Assembly: GCA_021300355.1 (NCBI GenBank)
Contig: JAJTEF010000021.1
Coordinates: 1,826 to 61,818, forward strand
Direction: 5' to 3'
Origin: Sphingomonadaceae bacterium
GTDB taxonomy: Bacteria; Pseudomonadota; Alphaproteobacteria; Sphingomonadales; Sphingomonadaceae
Length of the DNA stretch: 59,993 nucleotides
Shown here: one piece after another, positions 54,766 through 59,993 of the stretch
Numbering within the stretch: position 1 is the first letter of the stretch
Layout: each line of letters begins with the position of its first letter
Notes under the pieces: generated by a model
What the model was told of the DNA's origin: nothing
Seen by the model: the letters and a program-made list of their open reading frames with translations, nothing else
The model's database searches: none
Position numbers and translations under genes: made by a program

Positions 54766-55847
54766 GCGCCTACTCCTCCGCTCAGCGTCGGAACATCGAG
54801 CGCGTCAAATCCGTAATGTTGCAGCCAGCGATTATCGCCGTCGAAGAAGGCGCGCAGATCGTCCATCCCATATTTCAGCATGGCAAGCCGGTCGACACCG
54901 GTACCGAAGGCAAAGCCCTGCCATATATCGGGATCAAGCCCGCAGGCCTCGATAACCTTGCGATGGACCATGCCGGAGCCAAGAACCTCCATCCAGCCTT
55001 CCGATCCGCCAATGACCCGCTTGCCGTTGACCATCGAATAGCCGACGTCGACTTCGACCGATGGTTCGGTGAACGGGAAATAGCTTGGACGCAGACGCAA
55101 GACGACATCTTCGCGTTCGAAATAGGCTTTCAGAAATGTCTCCAGCGTCCATTTCAGATGACCAAGGTGAATGCCCTTGTCGATGACAAGGCCTTCGATC
55201 TGGTGGAACATCGGCGTGTGCGTCGCATCGCTGTCGCTGCGGTAGACGCGGCCAGGTGCGATAATGCGGATTGGCGGTTCCTGTGACGTCATGGTGCGGA
55301 TTTGCACCGGTGATGTGTGCGTGCGCAGCAGCATTTTGCTGCCCTCGCGCGCCATTTCGTCGGGGAAATAGAATGTATCATGCATTGCGCGTGCAGGATG
55401 TGTTTCGGGAATGTTGAGCGCGGTGAAATTGTGCCAATCGTCTTCAATCTCACGCCCTTCGGCCACGGCGAAGCCCATGTCCGCAAAGATTTCGGCAAGC
55501 TCGTCCATGACTTGGCTGACCGGATGCACTGTGCCGCGCGGTGCTTCGGGCGCAGGCAATGTCATGTCGACATATTCGCTTGCGAGACGCCGGTTCAACT
55601 CGGCTGTTTCCAAGGCGGCTTTTTTCGCGGCCAGTGCCGCGGTAACGCTTTCGCGCAGACCGTTGATGATCGGGCCTTGCGTCTGACGTTCATCGGGCGA
55701 CATCGCGCCCATCGTCTTGAGCAACGCCGAAACGCTGCCTTGCTTACCAAGGGCGGATATCCGAACAGCCTCGAGCGTATCCAGCGTATCCGCGGAATCA
55801 ATCGCTGCCATCAGTTCGGTTTGGAGTGTCGCAATATCTGTCATCAT
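54762..55847 (-). CDS. pheS: Phenylalanyl-tRNA synthetase alpha subunit
   Basis: About 361 residues from ATG 55845-55847 (or the next codon); an AGGCG site lies upstream, and the longer open frame is unrelated to PheS. N-terminal coiled coil, then class II motifs: [24 protein letters not shown], and [16 protein letters not shown]. Confidence 0.97.
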   Translation of the reverse strand: MMTDIATLQTELMAAIDSADTLDTLEAVRISALGKQGSVSALLKTMGAMSPDERQTQGPIINGLRESVTAALAAKKAALETAELNRRLASEYVDMTLPAPEAPRGTVHPVSQVMDELAEIFADMGFAVAEGREIEDDWHNFTALNIPETHPARAMHDTFYFPDEMAREGSKMLLRTHTSPVQIRTMTSQEPPIRIIAPGRVYRSDSDATHTPMFHQIEGLVIDKGIHLGHLKWTLETFLKAYFEREDVVLRLRPSYFPFTEPSVEVDVGYSMVNGKRVIGGSEGWMEVLGSGMVHRKVIEACGLDPDIWQGFAFGTGVDRLAMLKYGMDDLRAFFDGDNRWLQHYGFDALDVPTLSGGVGA

Positions 55848-55862
55848 GGTTCGCCTGAATAA

Positions 55863-55904
55863 GCAAAAGGGCGCGAACGGCAAGTGCCGCCCACGCCCTT
55901 TTGC
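55863..55904 (-). promoter_or_regulatory. Large hairpin between rplT and pheS
   Basis: GCAAAAGGGCG (55863-55873) pairs perfectly over 11 bp with CGCCCTTTTGC (55894-55904), with an inner CGGCA/TGCCG hairpin. It falls in the 79-bp gap between rplT and pheS and could reduce read-through from the ribosomal protein genes into pheST or act as an attenuator. Confidence 0.6.
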
Positions 55905-55926
55905 GCAATATCGAAGTTTTAGGAGC

Positions 55927-56292
55927 TTATGCTGCTTTCGCGAGCGCTGCCTTCGACTGCGCAATGATCGTGCTAAACATCGCGGCTTCGTGCATCGCGA
56001 GGTCGGCAAGAACCTTGCGGTCCAGTTCGACATTAGCAAGCTTCAGGCCATGCATGAACACGCCATAGGTCATGCCTTCGGCGCGGACTGCGGCGTTGAT
56101 ACGCTGGATCCACAATGCGCGGAAGTTCCGCTTGTTTACCTTACGGTCGCGATATGCGTACTGACCTGCCTTTTCGACGGCCTGACGTGCGACGCGGATG
56201 GTATTTTTGCGACGGCCATAATAGCCCTTCGCCTGCTCTAAAATTCTTTTATGTTTAGCTTTGGTGGTCACACCACGTTTGACGCGTGCCAT
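55927..56292 (-). CDS. rplT: 50S ribosomal protein L20
   Basis: 121 residues starting [15 protein letters not shown], with [19 protein letters not shown] and [12 protein letters not shown], the RNA-binding helices of L20. In many bacteria L20 represses its own operon by binding the rpmI leader. Order rpmI-rplT-pheS-pheT is conserved; infC is not upstream here. Confidence 0.97.
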   Translation of the reverse strand: MARVKRGVTTKAKHKRILEQAKGYYGRRKNTIRVARQAVEKAGQYAYRDRKVNKRNFRALWIQRINAAVRAEGMTYGVFMHGLKLANVELDRKVLADLAMHEAAMFSTIIAQSKAALAKAA

Positions 56293-56328
56293 AATCTATA
56301 TCCTTTTCGTTAAAACGTACGCGCAGTC

Positions 56329-56529
56329 TTAAAGACCGTATGGCGCCCATTTCTTGATTGTCTTGGCATCGGGATCAGAGATCACGCTGGTGCCACGGTT
56401 TTGGCGGATATACTTGGCATTATGGCTGCTCAAACGGTGCCGTTTTCCAACGACGCCATGCTTGATCTTGCCTGTTGCGGTGATTTTGAAGCGTTTCTTC
56501 ACACCGCTCTTGGTCTTGAGCTTGGGCAT
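56329..56529 (-). CDS. rpmI: 50S ribosomal protein L35
   Basis: 66 residues starting [15 protein letters not shown], with [19 protein letters not shown], which is diagnostic of L35. First gene of the rpmI-rplT-pheST unit. Confidence 0.97.
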   Translation of the reverse strand: MPKLKTKSGVKKRFKITATGKIKHGVVGKRHRLSSHNAKYIRQNRGTSVISDPDAKTIKKWAPYGL

Positions 56530-56746
56530 TTTGGTCTCCTTTGTTGAGTCCGTATCAAGCCGACATGGCAGCCCTATTGGCCAGCCTGCTTATTCGGAAG
56601 GGGCGCGCCTAACCGGATTCGCGCCCGATTGCAAGCTTAATGCCGGTAATATGGCCCGAACGCTGAAGCGTTTGCAGCAAATGACCATGATCGCGCGCTG
56701 GGAAGCGGCGCTGCGGATCACATGAAACGGACGGGACTGCTGCGTT

Positions 56747-57529
56747 TTAGTGTTGGCACGCCAATGCTTCGAGCACGTCATCAAGGCGGGCTGGGTCGCC
56801 CACCGCAATGATATGGCCGTCGGAAGCGCCGTGTAGTGGCTCCCCGGACCAATCGCTCATCATCCCCCCCGCGCCCGTTACGATGGGGATTAAGGCCGCA
56901 AAATCATGCAGCTTCAATCCGGCTTCGACGACGATGTCGATGTGCCCGCTGGCGAGCAGGGCGTAATTGTAACAATCGCCACCAAACAGCATTTTTTTAT
57001 GTGCGGTTTGCGCGGCGAGTTCCATAAAATGATCGCCGTCATGCTGCGTAAAATATTGTGGCCCCGTCGTGGCCAGCATCGCCTGATTCAACGCGGTGCA
57101 TGCTCGTGTCGTGACAGGATTTCCGTTCAGCGTCGTCGGATACCCCGCAGCGCCGACCCAGCGCTCGCCACTAATGCATTGGTCAATGACACCAAGGACA
57201 GGCCAGCCGTCTTCGAGCAGCGCAATCAATGTTCCGAATATCGGGCGCCCGGCCATGAAACTTACAGTTCCGTCGATCGGATCGATAATCCAGCTGCGGC
57301 CCGAGCTGCCGGTTTTTTCGCCATATTCCTCCCCGATGATCGTGTCGCGGGGGCACTCCGCATCCAAAATGCGGCGGATGGCGCTTTCGGCGGCGCGGTC
57401 GGCTTCTGTCACTGGGGAGGCATCGGCCTTTGCCTCATGGCTATGGGCTGACCGGAAAAAGGGCCGAATGGCTTGGCCCGCTGCCTCGGCCAAACGGTTG
57501 GCCAGAAGGATATCCGCCGGTGTCATCAA
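56747..57529 (-). CDS. Inositol-monophosphatase-family phosphatase, probable histidinol-phosphatase
   Basis: 260 residues. Metal-site motifs: [16 protein letters not shown] and [16 protein letters not shown] (the last with HD in place of the common WD). This subgroup is usually annotated as HisN, the histidinol-phosphate phosphatase. A general IMPase or other sugar-phosphatase role is possible. ATG at 57526 is an alternative start and would overlap the prs stop region exactly. Confidence 0.82.
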   Translation of the reverse strand: MMTPADILLANRLAEAAGQAIRPFFRSAHSHEAKADASPVTEADRAAESAIRRILDAECPRDTIIGEEYGEKTGSSGRSWIIDPIDGTVSFMAGRPIFGTLIALLEDGWPVLGVIDQCISGERWVGAAGYPTTLNGNPVTTRACTALNQAMLATTGPQYFTQHDGDHFMELAAQTAHKKMLFGGDCYNYALLASGHIDIVVEAGLKLHDFAALIPIVTGAGGMMSDWSGEPLHGASDGHIIAVGDPARLDDVLEALACQH

Positions 57530-58461
57530 TCGAACAAAGAACTGACAGAACTTTCATCCGCAATGCGCTTAATCGCTTCGCCCAACAATGGCGCGATGGG
57601 CAGCTGGCGTATTTTGGGGCTGGCATTGGCAATGTCGGACGCCAAGATGGAGTCGGTGATGACCAGCTTGCGCAATGCGGATGCGTTGACCCGGTTCACA
57701 GCTTCGCCGGACAATACGCCATGCGTAATATAGGCGACGACGTCTGACGCGCCGGCGGCTTTTAACGCGTCGGCCGCGTTGCACAGCGTGCCAGCGCTGT
57801 CCGCGATGTCATCAATCAATATGCAGAATCGGTCTTTCACGTCGCCGATGATGTTCATGACCTCTGAAACACCGGCTTTTTCGCGGCGCTTGTCGACGAT
57901 AGCCAGTGGCGCATCATCAAGACGCTTTGCCAGCGCGCGCGCACGGACAACGCCGCCAACATCCGGCGATACGACGGTGATATTCTTATCGCCATGGCGC
58001 TCCAGAATATCCGCGCTCATAACAGGCGCGCCGTAAAGATTGTCGGTTGGAATATCGAAAAAGCCCTGAATCTGGCCGGCATGCAAATCCACGGTCAACA
58101 CGCGGTCAGCGCCAGCCTGGGTAATCAGATTCGCGACAAGCTTCGCCGAAATGGGCGTGCGTGGCCCCGGTTTCCGATCCTGCCGCGCATAGCCGAAATA
58201 AGGAAGAACCGCGGTGATGCGCTTTGCCGATGCACGGCGCAACGCATCAATCATGATCAGCAATTCCATCAAATTGTCATTGGCTGGGTGGCTGGTGGAC
58301 TGGATAGCAAACATATCCTCACCGCGCACATTTTCGTGGATTTCGACGAAAATCTCATTGTCGGCGAAACGGCGCACGCTGGCGTCGGTCAGCGGCAAGT
58401 TCATATAATCTGCAATGCCCTTCGCCAAAGGAAGGTTGCTGTTACCTGTCATCAATTTCAT
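57526..58461 (-). CDS. prs: Ribose-phosphate pyrophosphokinase
   Basis: 311 residues. ATP-binding flexible loop [25 protein letters not shown], and the PRPP loop [11 protein letters not shown]. It makes PRPP for nucleotide, histidine, tryptophan and NAD synthesis. Ends by overlapping the phosphatase gene start (ATGA-type contact). Confidence 0.96.
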   Translation of the reverse strand: MKLMTGNSNLPLAKGIADYMNLPLTDASVRRFADNEIFVEIHENVRGEDMFAIQSTSHPANDNLMELLIMIDALRRASAKRITAVLPYFGYARQDRKPGPRTPISAKLVANLITQAGADRVLTVDLHAGQIQGFFDIPTDNLYGAPVMSADILERHGDKNITVVSPDVGGVVRARALAKRLDDAPLAIVDKRREKAGVSEVMNIIGDVKDRFCILIDDIADSAGTLCNAADALKAAGASDVVAYITHGVLSGEAVNRVNASALRKLVITDSILASDIANASPKIRQLPIAPLLGEAIKRIADESSVSSLFD

Positions 58462-58584
58462 GTGCGTGTCCTCGGACCCCTGAGCTTTGAATCGCGCGCC
58501 AAAGTTTCGCCAAACGCCTTAGCGGCGCGCGACTGGCCTGACAATCGGCTTGCCCCGCTACATTGTGGACAATAGGGTGGTGAA

Positions 58585-59993
58585 ATGACAAATCGGCTCA
58601 ATATTGCAATGGCGCAGCTTAACCAGCGCGTGGGTGACCTGGCAGGTAACGCCGGCAAGATGCTTGAATGGCGCGCAAAAGCGACAGATGCCGACCTGAT
58701 CGTGTTTCCCGAACAGCAGTTGATTGGGTATCCGGCCGAGGATCTGGTGCTGAAGCCAGCCTTTGCAGCACGCGCTGCGGTGGAGCTTGCGGAGCTTGCG
58801 GAGGCGACCGCCGATGGCGGGCCCGCGATGCTCGTGGGTTCGATATTCCTCGACGATGGCGCACTGTACAACGGAATCGCATTGCTCGATGGCGGTCAGA
58901 TTGCTGCGGTGCGTTACAAGCATGAGCTGCCCAATTACGGAACCTTTGATGAAAAGCGGATCTTTGCATCTGGTCCATTGCCGGAACCCATGCTGTTTAA
59001 GGGCGTGCGCATTGGCGTTCCGATTTGCGAAGATGGATGGCTCGCCCCGGTCAGCCTCCATTTGAAGGAACGCGGCGCTGAGTTGCTGATTTCGACCAAC
59101 GGCAGCCCGTATGAAATCGACAAGGATGACCGGCGTTTGGAAGAGGTTTTTGCGGCACGTGTGCGCGAAACCGGATTGCCGCTGATGTTTCTAAATCGGG
59201 TCGGTGGGCAGGACGAGCTGGTGTTCGACGGCAGCTCCTTTGTCCTGAACGCGGATGGCGTGGCGGCACATCGTTTGCCCGACTGGGAAGAGCATTTGCG
59301 CATGACGCATTGGACGCGCGGTGACGATGGCTGGCAATGTGCCGATGGGCCAAAGGCGCTTTGGGAAGACCATCCCGCGGATATCTACAGCGCCATGGTC
59401 ACGGGCCTGCGCGATTATGTGAACAGCAATGGCTTTCCCGGCGTTGTGTTGGGCATGTCGGGCGGCATTGATAGTGCCATTTGCGCCGCTATTGCCGCTG
59501 ATGCGCTTGGGCCCGATCGCGTCTGGTGTGTCATGTTGCCCAGCCGCTATACCAGCCAATCCAGTCTGGACGATGCTGCGCAATGCGCAGAAATGATTGG
59601 GTGCCGGATCGATACGATTCCCATTTCGCCGGCCGTTGGCGCTTTTGACGATATGCTCTCGGGCAGCTTTGCCGACCGCGATGTCGACATTACCGAAGAA
59701 AATATTCAGTCGCGTATTCGCGGCGTCACCTTAATGGCCCTGTCTAACAAATTTGGACATATGCTTTTGACGACGGGCAACAAAAGCGAAATGAGCGTCG
59801 GCTATGCGACGATTTATGGTGATATGGCCGGTGGCTATAACCCAATAAAAGACGCCTATAAAATGACGGTGTTTGCCATTTCCGAATGGCGCAATGCGCA
59901 CAAGCCGCGCATTGGTCTCGGCCGGGATGGCCCGGTGATACCAGAAAATATCATTACCAAGCCCCCCAGCGCGGAATTGCGGCCGGACCAGAA
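58585..59993 (+). CDS. nadE: Glutamine-dependent NAD+ synthetase (5' part, runs off the window)
   Basis: ATG 58585 starts a frame that is still open at the window edge (about 469 codons). The N-terminal nitrilase/glutaminase domain has Glu43, Lys112 (YKHELPNYGTFDE) and Cys148 (VPICEDGW) as catalytic triad. The C-terminal synthetase domain has the ATP loop LGMSGGIDSA (Ser-Gly-Gly-Ile-Asp-Ser at 292-297) and TTGNKSEMSVGYATIYGDMAGG. It amidates deamido-NAD using glutamine. Diverges from prs, a PRPP source for NAD synthesis. Confidence 0.95.
   Translation, partial: MTNRLNIAMAQLNQRVGDLAGNAGKMLEWRAKATDADLIVFPEQQLIGYPAEDLVLKPAFAARAAVELAELAEATADGGPAMLVGSIFLDDGALYNGIALLDGGQIAAVRYKHELPNYGTFDEKRIFASGPLPEPMLFKGVRIGVPICEDGWLAPVSLHLKERGAELLISTNGSPYEIDKDDRRLEEVFAARVRETGLPLMFLNRVGGQDELVFDGSSFVLNADGVAAHRLPDWEEHLRMTHWTRGDDGWQCADGPKALWEDHPADIYSAMVTGLRDYVNSNGFPGVVLGMSGGIDSAICAAIAADALGPDRVWCVMLPSRYTSQSSLDDAAQCAEMIGCRIDTIPISPAVGAFDDMLSGSFADRDVDITEENIQSRIRGVTLMALSNKFGHMLLTTGNKSEMSVGYATIYGDMAGGYNPIKDAYKMTVFAISEWRNAHKPRIGLGRDGPVIPENIITKPPSAELRPDQ

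Overview
The window reads as a chromosomal segment of an alphaproteobacterium, most likely a sphingomonad (Sphingomonadales). The basis is the protein families and gene orders: zinc-ribbon protein next to ftsEX, metX-metW, mmsA-mmsB, TonB receptors ending in an aromatic beta-strand, and an alphaproteobacterial PlcP/Agt pair. No rRNA is present, so genus is not assigned. The first ~3.5 kb looks foreign: visibly more A+T-rich than the rest, with mobile-element genes.

Layout. 1-3485 is an accessory region. It has a split hypothetical gene, a clamp-loader-like AAA+ ATPase, an intact tRNA-Thr(CGT), a tyrosine recombinase, and a second copy of the 5' half of that tRNA (40 bp identical) that marks an attachment-site duplication. 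3595-7394 holds a zinc-ribbon membrane protein, ftsE (damaged), ftsX, a DUF218 protein and a PlsC-type acyltransferase. 7391-11216 holds tyrA, hisC and metX-metW. After tRNA-Leu(GAG), 11731-23444 is a complete minus-strand type II secretion operon, gspC to gspO, with gspC frameshifted. 23624-28643 carries a TonB receptor, an ElpS-like lipoprotein and a small TPR protein. 29151-31075 is a plcP-agt-like lipid-remodelling pair. 31268-35786 is valine/fatty-acid catabolism, followed by another TonB receptor. 38098-47333 is a sulfide/persulfide-defence locus: nine tightly packed minus-strand genes diverging from a peroxiredoxin and a BigR/SqrR-type ArsR regulator. 47326-59993 carries a desaturase, a GH42 glycosidase, prfC, a TonB-receptor remnant, rpmI-rplT-pheS-pheT, a histidinol-phosphatase-like gene, prs and the 5' part of nadE.

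How the parts work together. The strongest system-level signal is a probable phosphate-starvation island. Direct-repeat arrays matching the PhoB box (7-bp half-sites every 11 bp) lie upstream of the gsp operon (23500-23539), the lipoprotein (28131-28170) and plcP-agt (29078-29095). This links secretion of a surface lipoprotein, a TonB receptor and replacement of phospholipid by glycolipid under one inferred regulator. The second system couples sulfide oxidation (SQR), sulfur-compound transport (YeeE/YedE pair, SulP), persulfide handling (Blh) and a CioAB-type quinol oxidase with its 33-residue DUF2474 partner, under an inferred thiol-sensing repressor.

An unusual number of genes are interrupted: ftsE and the phosphatase-SQR fusion by out-of-frame internal deletions of roughly 70-80 nt, and gspC plus two small genes by apparent single-base losses. 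Real decay and consensus or assembly error cannot be separated from the sequence alone.
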